From Candidatus Binatia bacterium (GTDB lineage Bacteria; Desulfobacterota; Binatia; UBA9968; JAJDTQ01), in assembly GCA_022824205.1 (NCBI GenBank), contig JAJEAI010000004.1, positions 1-40,712 on the forward strand: a stretch of DNA of 40,712 nt, given 5' to 3'. A program made the translations under genes and the position numbers. Under the pieces are notes generated by a model. The model had not been told where the DNA came from and searched no databases. It saw only the letters and a list, made by a program, of their open reading frames with translations. This document shows, one piece after another, positions 27,063 through 36,793 of the stretch (its first letter is position 1; every line of letters starts with the position of its first letter).

Positions 27063-28253
27063 ATGATGTCAAACCTGGAAGTACAACAACTGACGGACGC
27101 GCACGTGATGAACACCTACGCGCGCTTCCCCATCGCGCTGGTGCGGGGCGAGGGCGTGCGGGTGTGGGACGCGGACGGCAAGGCGTACCTGGATTTCGTC
27201 GCCGGCATCGCCGTGAACAGCCTGGGACATTGCCACCACGCGGTGGCCAAGGCCGTGTCGGAACAGGTGCGCAGCCTGATCCACGTCTCGAACCTCTACC
27301 ACATCGAGCCCCAGGCGCGGCTGGCCGAGGCGCTGTGCGAGCACTCCTTCGCCGACCGGGTGTTCTTCTGCAACAGCGGCGCCGAGGCCAACGAGGCCGC
27401 CATCAAGCTGGCGCGGCGTTACGGCGCGGAGCAGGCCCAGGGCAGGAGCGAGGTCATCACCGCCCTCAACTCCTTCCACGGGCGCACCCTGGCCACGCTG
27501 ACGGCCACCGGCCAGGAGAAGATCCGCCTGGGCTACGATCCGCTACCGCCGGGGTTCCGCTACGTTCCGTTCAACGACCTCGACGCGGTGGAGGACGCGG
27601 TGGACGAGCGCACCGCGGCGATCCTGGTGGAGCCCATCCAGGGCGAGGGCGGCGTCGTGGTGCCGGACGTCTCCTACATGCGCGGGCTGCGGCGGCTCTG
27701 CGACGACAAGGGGCTGCTGCTGATGTTCGACGAGGTGCAGGTGGGGATGGGGCGCACCGGCCGGCTCTTCGGCTACGAGCATTTCGGCATCGAGCCCGAC
27801 GTCATGACCCTGGCCAAGGCCCTGGGCGGCGGCCTTCCGCTGGGCGCCATGCTGGCGCGGGAAGATGTGGCCAGGAGCTTCCCGCCGGGAGCCCACGCGT
27901 CCACCTTCGGCGGCAACCCGGTGGTGTGCTCGGCCGGTCTGGCGGTGATGAAGACGATCCTGGAAGACGGGCTGGTGGAGCACTGCGCGGCCATGGGCGA
28001 CCTGTTGTGCAAGGGACTGGAGGCACTGGCGGCGCGTTTCGATTTCATCCGCGAGGTGCGCGGGAAAGGGCTCCTGCTGGGCATGGAGATGGACCGCGAG
28101 TGCGGCCCGATGGTCCAGGAATGCATGAAGGACGGCCTCCTGGTGGTGCTGGCGGGACCCAACGTGCTGCGCATGGTGCCGCCGCTGACGGTGACGGAGG
28201 CGGACGTCGAGGAGGCCCTGGCCATCCTGGAGCGGGTGCTGGAGCGGGTGTAG
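27063..28253 (+). CDS. Acetylornithine aminotransferase
   Basis: A 396-residue class-III PLP aminotransferase that forms N-acetylornithine. Motifs: DFVAGIAVNSLGHCHH, FFCNSGAEANEAAIKLAR, NSFHGRTLATL, LMFDEVQVGMGRTG, and the PLP Lys K252 in LAKALGGGLPLGAMLA. STFGGNPVV follows. The start at 27063 (ATGATG) fits homologues; a longer frame from 27012 is open but runs through repeat sequence. It lies 182 bp after argB. Confidence 0.95.
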   Translation: MMSNLEVQQLTDAHVMNTYARFPIALVRGEGVRVWDADGKAYLDFVAGIAVNSLGHCHHAVAKAVSEQVRSLIHVSNLYHIEPQARLAEALCEHSFADRVFFCNSGAEANEAAIKLARRYGAEQAQGRSEVITALNSFHGRTLATLTATGQEKIRLGYDPLPPGFRYVPFNDLDAVEDAVDERTAAILVEPIQGEGGVVVPDVSYMRGLRRLCDDKGLLLMFDEVQVGMGRTGRLFGYEHFGIEPDVMTLAKALGGGLPLGAMLAREDVARSFPPGAHASTFGGNPVVCSAGLAVMKTILEDGLVEHCAAMGDLLCKGLEALAARFDFIREVRGKGLLLGMEMDRECGPMVQECMKDGLLVVLAGPNVLRMVPPLTVTEADVEEALAILERVLERV

Positions 28254-28368
28254 AGACAATGTGCCGAGGCACGACAACTCGGTTCAGTTGTTGCTGGTAC
28301 GTCATTCCCGTGAAACAGGCTATGTCAAAAATGCTGCTCGGACACGAAAGTGGCACCACGCCCCGAAC

Positions 28369-28469
28369 CGTCATTCTCGCGAAAGCGGGAATCCAGGGGT
28401 GGAGAGGGGCCAAAACGGCGTATTCCCCAGCCTCACCCCGCCTCGATTCCCGCTTCCGCGGGAATGACG
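28369..28469. repeat. MITE-like palindromic element, copy 1 (argD-argF)
   Basis: About 101 bp, with 26-bp imperfect inverted ends (CGTCATTCTCGCGAAAGCGG... and ...CTTCCGCGGGAATGACG) around a variable centre. Each end is itself a palindrome. A related half-unit lies at 28300-28334. The element ends 16 bp before the annotated argF start. Confidence 0.85.
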
Positions 28470-28485
28470 TATTGGGGGGCCGGGA

Positions 28486-29415
28486 ATGACAACCGGGATG
28501 AAGCGCGACGTACGGACATTGCGGGACCTCACGCGGGCGGACATGGACCATGTCCTCTCCCTCGCCGCGACCCTCAAGCAGGAACGCGGGGAGGGGCTGC
28601 TGCGGCCGCTTCTGGCGGGGAAGAAGCTCGCCCTCCTTTTCCAGAAGCCCAGCCTGCGCACCCGCGCCACCTTCGACATCGGCATGACCGAGCTGGGCGG
28701 CAGCACGCTCTTCCTGGGGCCCGACGAAGTGCAGCTCGGCACCCGGGAGACGCCGGCCGACTGCGTGCGCGTGCTGGAGCGCCTGGTGGACATCATCGCC
28801 GCGCGCACCTTCGCCCAGGAGATCGTGGAGGAGTTGGCGGGCCACGGCTCCGTGCCGGTGATCAACGCGCTCTCCGACCTGTATCACCCTTGTCAGGTGC
28901 TGGCGGACCTGCTGACCCTGAAGGAATGCAAGGGCCGTATCGAAGGGTGCCACGTGGTGTTCGTGGGCGACGGCAACAACGTGGCGCATTCGTGGCTGCT
29001 GGCGGCGGAGAAGCTGCCTTTCCGCTTCACCCTGGCGTGCCCCGAGGGGTTCGAGCCCGACCGGGAGATCCTGGATTCGGCGGTGGCCGCGGGAGGGGAG
29101 ATCACCGTCACCCATGATCCGGCCGCGGCCGTGGACGGCGCCGACGCCATCTACACCGACGTGTGGGCGAGCATGGGGCAGGAGGGGGAGAGCGGCGACC
29201 GGCAGAGGGCCTTCGCGGCGTTCCAGGTGAACGCCGAGTTGGTGGCCCGCGCCAGCGATGACGTGGCGGTGATGCACTGCCTGCCGGCCCACCGCGGCGA
29301 GGAGATCACCGACGAGGTCATCGAAGGGCCGCGCTCGGTGGTCTTCGACCAGGCGGAGAACCGCCTCCACGCGCAGAAGGCGCTGATGGTCTGGTGCCTG
29401 GCCGAGGCGCCGTAG
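28486..29415 (+). CDS. Ornithine carbamoyltransferase
   Basis: A 309-residue enzyme that makes citrulline. The carbamoyl-phosphate site is KPSLRTR at 54-60 (usual form S-T-R-T-R, here with P and L). HPCQ near 136-139 and HCLPAHRG near 264-271 bind ornithine and complete the active site. The first ATG (28486) lies within the tail of a palindromic repeat; the ATG at 28498 (MKRDVRTLRDL) matches homologues better. Neither has a strong ribosome-binding site. Confidence 0.95.
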   Translation: MTTGMKRDVRTLRDLTRADMDHVLSLAATLKQERGEGLLRPLLAGKKLALLFQKPSLRTRATFDIGMTELGGSTLFLGPDEVQLGTRETPADCVRVLERLVDIIAARTFAQEIVEELAGHGSVPVINALSDLYHPCQVLADLLTLKECKGRIEGCHVVFVGDGNNVAHSWLLAAEKLPFRFTLACPEGFEPDREILDSAVAAGGEITVTHDPAAAVDGADAIYTDVWASMGQEGESGDRQRAFAAFQVNAELVARASDDVAVMHCLPAHRGEEITDEVIEGPRSVVFDQAENRLHAQKALMVWCLAEAP

Positions 29416-29425
29416 GGAATGACGG

Positions 29426-29551
29426 CGTCCTTCGACTTCGCGCCGCTGACGCGGCGCTACGCTCAGGACGAACGCGGTTCTTGTCGGGCTTCCACGACCA
29501 AACCGTTCGTCCTGAGCGTAGCGAGGTCTGCCGAGCGAAGTCGAAGGACGC
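29426..29551. repeat. Long imperfect inverted repeat before argG
   Basis: Arms of about 48 bp share the ends CGTCCTTCGACTTCGC and CGCTACGCTCAGGACGAACG in opposite orientation, with mismatches between. It belongs to the same family as the repeat at 34522-34677. Confidence 0.8.
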
Positions 29552-29601
29552 GATCACAATCGATCGGAGCCCCTCTGGACTTCTGATCGACAGGGAGATT
29601 C

Positions 29602-30801
<1,200 letters not shown>

Positions 30802-30806
30802 GCCGA

Positions 30807-32180
30807 ATGGCGACGAAGAAACAGCTCTGGGGCGGCAGGTTCGCCGGCTCCACCGCGGATTCCGTGGTGGCCTTCACCGCGTCCGTGGACGTGGACCGGC
30901 GCCTCTACCGGCACGACATCGCCGGCAGCATCGCCCATGCCCGAATGCTCGGAAAGCAGGGCATCATCCCGGCGGGCGACGCGCGCAAGATCGTCGCCGG
31001 ACTGCGCGCCGTCCAGAAGGAGATCGAGGCCGGCACGTTCCCGTTCAACGTCGCCGACGAAGACATCCACATGAACGTCGAGCGGCGCCTGACCGAGAAG
31101 ATCGGCAGCGTGGGCGCGAAGCTCCACACCGCCCGGAGCCGCAACGACCAGGTCAACCTGGACATGCGGCTCTACCTGCGGGAGGCCCTCGACGGTATCC
31201 TGTCGGACCTGGAGGGGTTGCGGCAGGCTCTGGCGGGCGCCGCCCGGCGCAACCAGGACGTGCTGATGCCCGGCTACACGCACCTGCAGCGCGCCCAGCC
31301 CGTGCTGTTCGCGCACCACCTGCTGGCCTACGTGGAGATGTTCGAGCGCGACCACGGCCGCTACCGCCACTGCCGGGATGAGACCGACGTCATGCCCCTG
31401 GGCTCCGGCGCCCTGGCGGGCACCACCTTCCCCATCGACCGGGCCTACGTGGCCAAGCTCCTGGGCTTTCCGCGGGTGACCCGGAACAGCATCGACGCCG
31501 TGAGCGACCGGGACTTCGTGCTGGAGTTCCTGTCCGCGTCGGCCATCCTCTTCGTGCACCTGAGCCGCATGGCCGACGAGCTGATCCTGTGGTCCAGCGA
31601 GGAGTTCGGCTTCATCGAGCTGCCGGACGCCTACTGCACGGGCAGCTCCATGATGCCGCAGAAGAAGAACCCCGACGTGGCCGAGCTGATCCGCGGCAAG
31701 ACCGGGCGGGTGTACGGCCACCTGAACGCGCTCCTGACCATCATGAAGGGGCTGCCGCTGGCCTACAACCGCGACCTCCAGGAAGACAAGGAGCCCCTGT
31801 TCGACACCGTCGACACGGTCACGGCATGCCTGGCCATGGCGCGGGAGCTGTTCAACGGGCTGAAGGTGCGCGGCGAGCGCATGGCCGCGGCCGCGGAGCA
31901 GGGCTTCATGAACGCCACCGACCTGGCGGACTACCTCGTGGGCCGGGGCCTCGGCTTCCGCGCCGCCCACGACGTGGTCGGCCGGGTGGTGCGCCACTGC
32001 ATCGACGCCGGGTGCAAGCTGGAGGACCTGCCGCTGGAGGATCTCCAGGGCCATTGCCCCGACATCGGCCCCGACGTCTACAAGATCCTGACCCTCCGCG
32101 CCGGCGTCGAGCGCCGGCGCGCGCCCGGCGGCACCGCGCCCGTGAACGTGCGCCGCCAACTGAAGAAACTGGGGGTGTGA
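30807..32180 (+). CDS. Argininosuccinate lyase
   Basis: A 457-residue fumarase/aspartase-superfamily enzyme that releases arginine and fumarate. The start MATKKQLWGGRF is typical. Motifs: LHTARSRNDQVNLDMRLYLR, GYTHLQRAQPVLFAHHLLAY, and the catalytic signature GSSMMPQKKNPDVAELIRG near 277-295 with the nucleophilic Ser. It ends the arginine run; a 596-bp repeat-filled gap follows. Confidence 0.97.
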   Translation: MATKKQLWGGRFAGSTADSVVAFTASVDVDRRLYRHDIAGSIAHARMLGKQGIIPAGDARKIVAGLRAVQKEIEAGTFPFNVADEDIHMNVERRLTEKIGSVGAKLHTARSRNDQVNLDMRLYLREALDGILSDLEGLRQALAGAARRNQDVLMPGYTHLQRAQPVLFAHHLLAYVEMFERDHGRYRHCRDETDVMPLGSGALAGTTFPIDRAYVAKLLGFPRVTRNSIDAVSDRDFVLEFLSASAILFVHLSRMADELILWSSEEFGFIELPDAYCTGSSMMPQKKNPDVAELIRGKTGRVYGHLNALLTIMKGLPLAYNRDLQEDKEPLFDTVDTVTACLAMARELFNGLKVRGERMAAAAEQGFMNATDLADYLVGRGLGFRAAHDVVGRVVRHCIDAGCKLEDLPLEDLQGHCPDIGPDVYKILTLRAGVERRRAPGGTAPVNVRRQLKKLGV

Positions 32181-32216
32181 TGGCAGCCACGCCGACGCAC
32201 GAGCGACGCAACGAGC

Positions 32217-32428
32217 ACGTCATTCTCGCGGAACAGACCGTGTCGAGACTCATGAGACGCAGACGTCACGAATACGTCCATCCCGCGGAACAGACCAAAC
32301 AGACCATGTCGAGACTCGCGAGACGCACACGTCACGAATGCGTCAATCCCGCGGAACAGACCGTGTCGAAACTCGTGGGGCACCAACGCCCCGAAACGTC
32401 ATTCCCGCGGAAGCGGCTGTGTCAAAAC
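32217..32428. repeat. Degenerate tandem array of half-palindrome units
   Basis: Four units start at 32217, 32274, 32340 and 32396 (periods 57, 66 and 56 bp). Each begins like ACGTCATTCCCGCGGAACAG and continues with a (T)GTGTCGAGACT-type block. The second unit has an internal 9-bp duplication. Relatives lie at 8791-8823, 8860-8890 and 28300-28334. No gene is seen in 32181-32776. Confidence 0.8.
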
Positions 32429-32464
32429 GTCGCCCAGACAAGAACAGGCGCCAAACCCTCAAGT

Positions 32465-32566
32465 CGTCATTCCCGCGGAAGCGGGAATCCAGGGGTGGGG
32501 GAGTGGCACTACAGCGACGTTTCCCCGCCTCTCCACCCCTGGATTCCCGCTTCCGCGGGAATGACG
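32465..32566. repeat. MITE-like palindromic element, copy 2 (argH-lipoprotein)
   Basis: Perfect 26-bp inverted ends (CGTCATTCCCGCGGAAGCGG... and its complement) enclose a variable centre of about 50 bp. Total length 102 bp. No open gene. Confidence 0.88.
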
Positions 32567-32605
32567 TTCTGTGACGTGGTTGCCCTGGGAGTTTTGACAC
32601 ATCCT

Positions 32606-32696
32606 GGAAAGCGGGAATCCATGGGTGGGGTGGGGCCGCAACCGCCCTGCTTCTCCACCACCCCACCCCTGGATTCCCGCTTCCGCGGGAATGACG
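32606..32696. repeat. MITE-like element, copy 3 (5' end decayed)
   Basis: The right end (32671-32696) is identical to copy 2. The left end keeps only GGAAAGCGGGAATCC, so the outer half of that arm is missing. Confidence 0.8.
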
Positions 32697-32776
32697 TTTC
32701 GGGGCGTTGGTGCCATTCGGTATCCGGGCGGCGTTCAGGTACGGCCTGGAAAGCGGGAGACCATGGGTCGCGGGGC

Positions 32777-33220
32777 GTGGTCGCCGGCCTTGTGTGCCTG
32801 CTCCTCCTCCTGGTCGTGGCGACGGGCTGCGGCCGCAAGGGGCCGCCGCGGGCTGCGGACCTCGTGGAGCCGGTGGCCATCAGCGACCTGACCCTCGTGC
32901 TCGGCGACCGCAGCGTCCGCCTGGGCTGGTCGCATCCGCGGATTGCCCGGGACGGCCGGCCGCTCACCGACCTCGCCGGGTTCGTGGTGTACCGCAAGAG
33001 CACACCGGTGGGTTGCCCGGACTGCAACGCCGCCTACGGCGAGCGGGCCATGGTCCGCGTGGAGGACGAGGGCCGCTTCTTCAAGGAGTCCGAATACGAA
33101 TTTACGGACACGGAACTTCGAACCGGCCAAGTGTACGGGTATCGGGTCCGCGTCCTGTTGTCGGACGGTTCCCTCAGCAGGCCGTCCAACGAGGTCAGCA
33201 TCGAATGGCAACGACGGTAG
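32777..33220 (+). CDS. LptM-like/fibronectin-III lipoprotein between argH and lysA
   Basis: A protein of about 147 residues that starts at a GTG (32777) with a hydrophobic signal (VAGLVCLLLLLVVATGC) ending in a lipobox Cys, followed by GRKGPPR, the LptM/YifL-type CGxKGP motif. The rest forms a fibronectin type III-like domain (VRLGWSHP..., FVVYRKS, YRVRVLLSDGSLSRPSNEV). Small CGxKGP lipoproteins beside lysA are widespread, and LptM helps mature the LptDE translocon. The domain extension suggests an outer-membrane or periplasmic binding role. The start is uncertain because upstream DNA is repeat. It overlaps lysA by 16 nt. Confidence 0.75.
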   Translation: MVAGLVCLLLLLVVATGCGRKGPPRAADLVEPVAISDLTLVLGDRSVRLGWSHPRIARDGRPLTDLAGFVVYRKSTPVGCPDCNAAYGERAMVRVEDEGRFFKESEYEFTDTELRTGQVYGYRVRVLLSDGSLSRPSNEVSIEWQRR

Positions 33221-34485
33221 AACCAACGGCAGTCGAACGTTTCACGCACAGGAACGACGAGATGTATTGCGAGGACGTCCCGGTCCGGGACGTCGTCGAG
33301 GCGGTGGGCACGCCGGTGTACGTGTACAGTCTGGCACGGCTGCGTGACGCCTTCCGCGCTTTCGACCAAGCCTTCGCCGGCACCCGCCACCTGGTGTGCT
33401 TTTCGGTCAAGGCCAACTCCAACCTCGCGGTGTTGCGCGCCTTCGTGAACGAGGGCTCGGGGTTCGACATCGTGTCCGGCGGCGAGCTGTTCCGGGCGCT
33501 CAAGGCGGGCGCCGACCCGCGCAAGGTGGTTTTCTCGGGCGTGGGCAAGACCCGCGGCGAGATGGAGTACGCGCTGCGCTCCGGCATCCTGATGTTCAAC
33601 GTGGAGTCGGAGCAGGAGCTGGAGGCGCTGAACGAGGTGGCCGGGAGCATGGGCGTGGTGGCGCCGGTGAGCTTCCGCATCAACCCCGACGTGGACCCAC
33701 AGACCCATCCCTACATCTCCACGGGCATGAAGAAGAGCAAGTTCGGAATCGCCATCGACCCCGCGGCCGCGGCCTACCGCCGCGCCATCGCGTTGCCCCA
33801 CGTCGAGGTGGTGGGCGTGGACTGCCACATCGGCTCGCAGCTCACGTCGACCGCGCCCTTTTCCGACGCCGCCGCGCGCGTGCGCGCGTTCGTCGAGGCG
33901 CTGCGGCGCGACGGGGCCGACATCCGCTACGTGGACCTGGGGGGCGGCCTCGGCATCCGCTACGACGACGAGCAGCCGCCCGACCCGCGCGACTACGCCA
34001 AGGCGCTGACCGAGGGACTCGGCCGCCAGGACGTCACCCTGGTGCTGGAGCCGGGCCGTTCCATGGTAGGGAACGCGGGCATCCTGGTCACGCGCGTGCT
34101 CTACCTCAAGCCGGGCGAAGCCAAGAACTTCGTGGTGGTGGACGGCGCCATGAACGACCTCATCCGCCCGTCTCTGTACGGCGCGTTCCAGGGCCTGCGG
34201 CCGGTGGTGCGGCGCGAGGCCGAGCCCATGACCGCCGACGTGGTCGGCCCCATCTGCGAGAGCGGCGACTTTTTCGCCCAGGACCGCCGGATCGAGACCC
34301 CGGCGCCGGGCGACCTCCTGGCGGTGATGAGCGCCGGCGCCTACGGCTTCACCATGGCCTCCAACTACAACACGCGCCCGCGCGCCGCCGAGGTGCTGGT
34401 GGACGGCAAGGACTTCGCCGTGGTCCGGGAACGCGAGACGCTGGAGAACCTGGTGGCCGGGGAGAGAATACCGGCGATGCTGTAG
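33205..34485 (+). CDS. Diaminopimelate decarboxylase
   Basis: A 426-residue PLP enzyme (fold III) for the last step of lysine synthesis. The PLP Lys is K69 in FSVKANSNLAVLRAF. GFDIVSGGELFRALKAG, HIGSQLT, YVDLGGGLGIRY, LEPGRSMVGNAG and the ICESGDFFA substrate motif follow. GAGG lies 10 nt before the ATG. It overlaps the lipoprotein gene and is followed by a 247-bp gap with a large inverted repeat. Confidence 0.97.
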   Translation: MATTVEPTAVERFTHRNDEMYCEDVPVRDVVEAVGTPVYVYSLARLRDAFRAFDQAFAGTRHLVCFSVKANSNLAVLRAFVNEGSGFDIVSGGELFRALKAGADPRKVVFSGVGKTRGEMEYALRSGILMFNVESEQELEALNEVAGSMGVVAPVSFRINPDVDPQTHPYISTGMKKSKFGIAIDPAAAAYRRAIALPHVEVVGVDCHIGSQLTSTAPFSDAAARVRAFVEALRRDGADIRYVDLGGGLGIRYDDEQPPDPRDYAKALTEGLGRQDVTLVLEPGRSMVGNAGILVTRVLYLKPGEAKNFVVVDGAMNDLIRPSLYGAFQGLRPVVRREAEPMTADVVGPICESGDFFAQDRRIETPAPGDLLAVMSAGAYGFTMASNYNTRPRAAEVLVDGKDFAVVRERETLENLVAGERIPAML

Positions 34486-34521
34486 CCGGCGTGCTTCGGC
34501 TTCGCTCCGTGCAGCCGTCGG

Positions 34522-34677
34522 GTCCTTCGACTTCGCTCCGCTGGCGCTCATAAAGCCTGTCCTGAGCTTGTCGAAGGGCTCAGGACGAACGGTTGGTTGG
34601 GCTATCCCCGTTCTTCCTGAGTCTTCGACCGGCTCAGGACAGGCTTTATGAGCGCCAGCGGAGCGAAGTCGAAGGAC
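34522..34677. repeat. 46-bp perfect inverted repeat between lysA and dapF
   Basis: The arms at 34522-34567 and 34632-34677 are exact reverse complements, separated by 64 bp that contain further partial copies of the CTGAGC...GAAG motif. Transcripts on either strand would form a very stable stem. It ends 55 bp before dapF. Confidence 0.93.
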
Positions 34678-34732
34678 GCCATCTCTTCGCGACGGCAACA
34701 GTCAGAGTGTTCGCAGGTGCCTCGGAGGACCC

Positions 34733-35554
34733 ATGCCCGAAATCACGTTTACCAAGATGCACGGCTGCGGCAACGATTTCGTGGTGCTGGACTGCATGGA
34801 GCGGCCGCCCGCGGACCTGGCCGGCATCGCCAGGAACCTGTGCCACCGCCGCTTCGGCGTGGGCGCGGACCAGTTGCTCACCATACGGCCGTCGGAGTCG
34901 GCGGACTTCCGCATGGAGATCTACAACGCCGACGGCGGCGAGGTGGAGATGTGCGGCAACGGCATCCGCTGCTTCGCCAAGTACGTCTACGAGCACGGCC
35001 TGACCGGGAAGCGCGAGATCGAGGTGGACACCCTCGCGGGCGTCATCCGGCCGCGCCTCAAGGGCGACCGCGTGGAGGTGGACATGGGCCGCCCATTGCT
35101 CGAAGGGCGGGACATCCCGGTGGACGCCGACGGCCGCATCGTCAACCGGCCGCTGACCGTGGACGGCATTGACTACGCGGTCACCTGCGTGTCCATGGGC
35201 AATCCCCACTGCGTGCTCTACGTCGACGACGTGGAGCCGCTGGACCTGCCGCGCCTCGGCCCCCTCTTCGAGCACCACGCCTTCTTCCCCAACCGCGTGA
35301 ACACCGAATTCGTCCAGGTGCTGGCGCCCGACGAAGTGCGCATGCGCGTGTGGGAGCGCGGCGCCGGCGAAACCTGGGCCTGCGGCACCGGCGCCAGCGC
35401 CGTGTGCGTGGCCGGCGTCTTGACCGGCAAGAGCGAGAAGAGGATAACGGTGCACCTGACCGGCGGGGACCTGGACATACACTGGGCCGACGACGACCGC
35501 GTTTACATGACCGGCCCCGCGCAAGAGGTGTTCCAGGGAAGCATCCGCGTGTGA
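34733..35554 (+). CDS. Diaminopimelate epimerase
   Basis: A 273-residue cofactor-independent racemase that interconverts LL- and meso-DAP. The two catalytic cysteines are C74 (MCGNGIRC) and C217 (WACGTGAS). The opening FTKMHGCGNDFVVLD and the middle GNPHCVLYV are standard. GGAGG lies 5 nt before the ATG. meso-DAP feeds both peptidoglycan and the LysA reaction encoded upstream. Confidence 0.97.
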   Translation: MPEITFTKMHGCGNDFVVLDCMERPPADLAGIARNLCHRRFGVGADQLLTIRPSESADFRMEIYNADGGEVEMCGNGIRCFAKYVYEHGLTGKREIEVDTLAGVIRPRLKGDRVEVDMGRPLLEGRDIPVDADGRIVNRPLTVDGIDYAVTCVSMGNPHCVLYVDDVEPLDLPRLGPLFEHHAFFPNRVNTEFVQVLAPDEVRMRVWERGAGETWACGTGASAVCVAGVLTGKSEKRITVHLTGGDLDIHWADDDRVYMTGPAQEVFQGSIRV

Positions 35555-35857
35555 CCCGGCGCGGAATCGTCATTGATATGAAATAAAATCTTGTTCAATG
35601 ATTTCTGATAGTTACGGAATCCCGCTACTCCCCACTACGTCATTCCCGCGAAAGCGGGAATCCAGGCGGGGTGGGGCCTGGGGCAATGGGGCCGCCATAC
35701 CCCCCACCCCTGGATTCCCGCTTTCGCGGGAATGACGTAGTGGAGGGCCGGGAATGACCAAGTGGCGGCTGGGAATGATGAAGTGGGGGCCGGGAATCCA
35801 GGGGCGGCGGAGGGGTGGAGGCCGATGCAACGGCCAATCTCATGAGGGACTAACCAC
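35555..35857. other. Gap between dapF and dapA
   Basis: The first 50 bp after dapF are AT-rich, with TCATTGA (35569-35575) and TCAATGA enclosing a possible weak hairpin. The MITE-like element at 35632-35743 follows, then about 60 bp with a run of repeated AAGTG/GGGAAT words up to 35815. No gene is seen. GAGGGA before dapA is its ribosome-binding site. Confidence 0.6.
35632..35743. repeat. MITE-like palindromic element, copy 4 (dapF-dapA)
   Basis: This is the best-preserved copy: 112 bp with 33-bp perfect inverted ends (35632-35664 and 35711-35743). The centre of about 46 bp differs from the other copies. Each arm is itself palindromic around CGAAAG. Confidence 0.92.
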
Positions 35858-36736
35858 ATGTTTACCGGATCGATGACAGCCATGGTCACGCCGTTCAAGG
35901 ACGGCGGGGTGGACTACGCGGCGCTGGAGGCGCTGGTGGAGTTTCAGATCGAGCAGGGCACCCACGCCCTGGTCCCGTGCGGCTCCACCGGAGAGTCCGC
36001 CACCCTGGACCACGACGAGCACCACGCGGTGATCGACGCGGTGGTGCGCGCGGCGCGGAAGCGGGTCCCGGTCATCGCCGGCACCGGGTCGAACTCCACC
36101 CGCGAGGCCATGGCGCTCACCAAGGCGGCCGAGAAGTCCGGCGCCGACGGCGCCCTGTTGATCTCGCCCTACTACAACAAGCCGACCCAGGAAGGGATCT
36201 ACCACCACTACCGCGCCGTGGCCGCGCACGTTGGGATTCCGCTCATCGTCTACAACATCCCCGGCCGCACGGCCTCCAAGATGGAGCCCGAGACCCTGGC
36301 GCGGCTGGCGGAGATCGAGAACGTCGCCGGCGTGAAGGAAGCCACGGGCTCCGTGGACCAGGCCATCGACGTCATCCGGCTGTGCGGCGATGCCCTGGCG
36401 GTCTATTCCGGCGAGGATTCGCTCGTCTACTCGCTCATGACCCTGGGCGGCAAGGGCGTCATCACCACCACCGGCAACGTCGCCCCCCGGGCCATGGCCG
36501 ACCTGACGGAGGCCTGCCTGCGGGAGGACTGGGCCACCGGCCGCCGCATCCAGTTCGAGCTGATGCCGTTGATCCGGTGTCTCTTCAGCGAGACCAATCC
36601 CATCCCGGTCAAGGCCGCGTTGGCCGCCATGGGCAAGTGCGGCCCGGAGATGCGCCTGCCGCTGACGCTCATGACCGAGCCGAACCTCAAGCGGCTGAAG
36701 GGCGCCATGGCCGACTTCGGGCTGATTCAGGCCTGA
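35858..36736 (+). CDS. 4-hydroxy-tetrahydrodipicolinate synthase
   Basis: A 292-residue TIM-barrel aldolase that condenses pyruvate with aspartate semialdehyde. The Schiff-base Lys is K160 (GVKEATGS), and the active-site Tyr lies in LISPYYNKPTQEG. GSTGESATL near 43-51 binds pyruvate carboxylate. Length is typical. It is followed by dapB after 57 bp. Confidence 0.97.
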   Translation: MFTGSMTAMVTPFKDGGVDYAALEALVEFQIEQGTHALVPCGSTGESATLDHDEHHAVIDAVVRAARKRVPVIAGTGSNSTREAMALTKAAEKSGADGALLISPYYNKPTQEGIYHHYRAVAAHVGIPLIVYNIPGRTASKMEPETLARLAEIENVAGVKEATGSVDQAIDVIRLCGDALAVYSGEDSLVYSLMTLGGKGVITTTGNVAPRAMADLTEACLREDWATGRRIQFELMPLIRCLFSETNPIPVKAALAAMGKCGPEMRLPLTLMTEPNLKRLKGAMADFGLIQA

Positions 36737-36793
36737 CCCGCGGGTTCGGCGCGCGCAGGCGTCGGCGGGTAGCCACCTTGCTCCGGTGACATC

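Noticed and set aside
28350..28480. Repeats considered as a CRISPR array
   Set aside because: Units are palindromic and occur as inverted pairs or with uneven spacing; no regular direct repeats with unique spacers and no cas genes.
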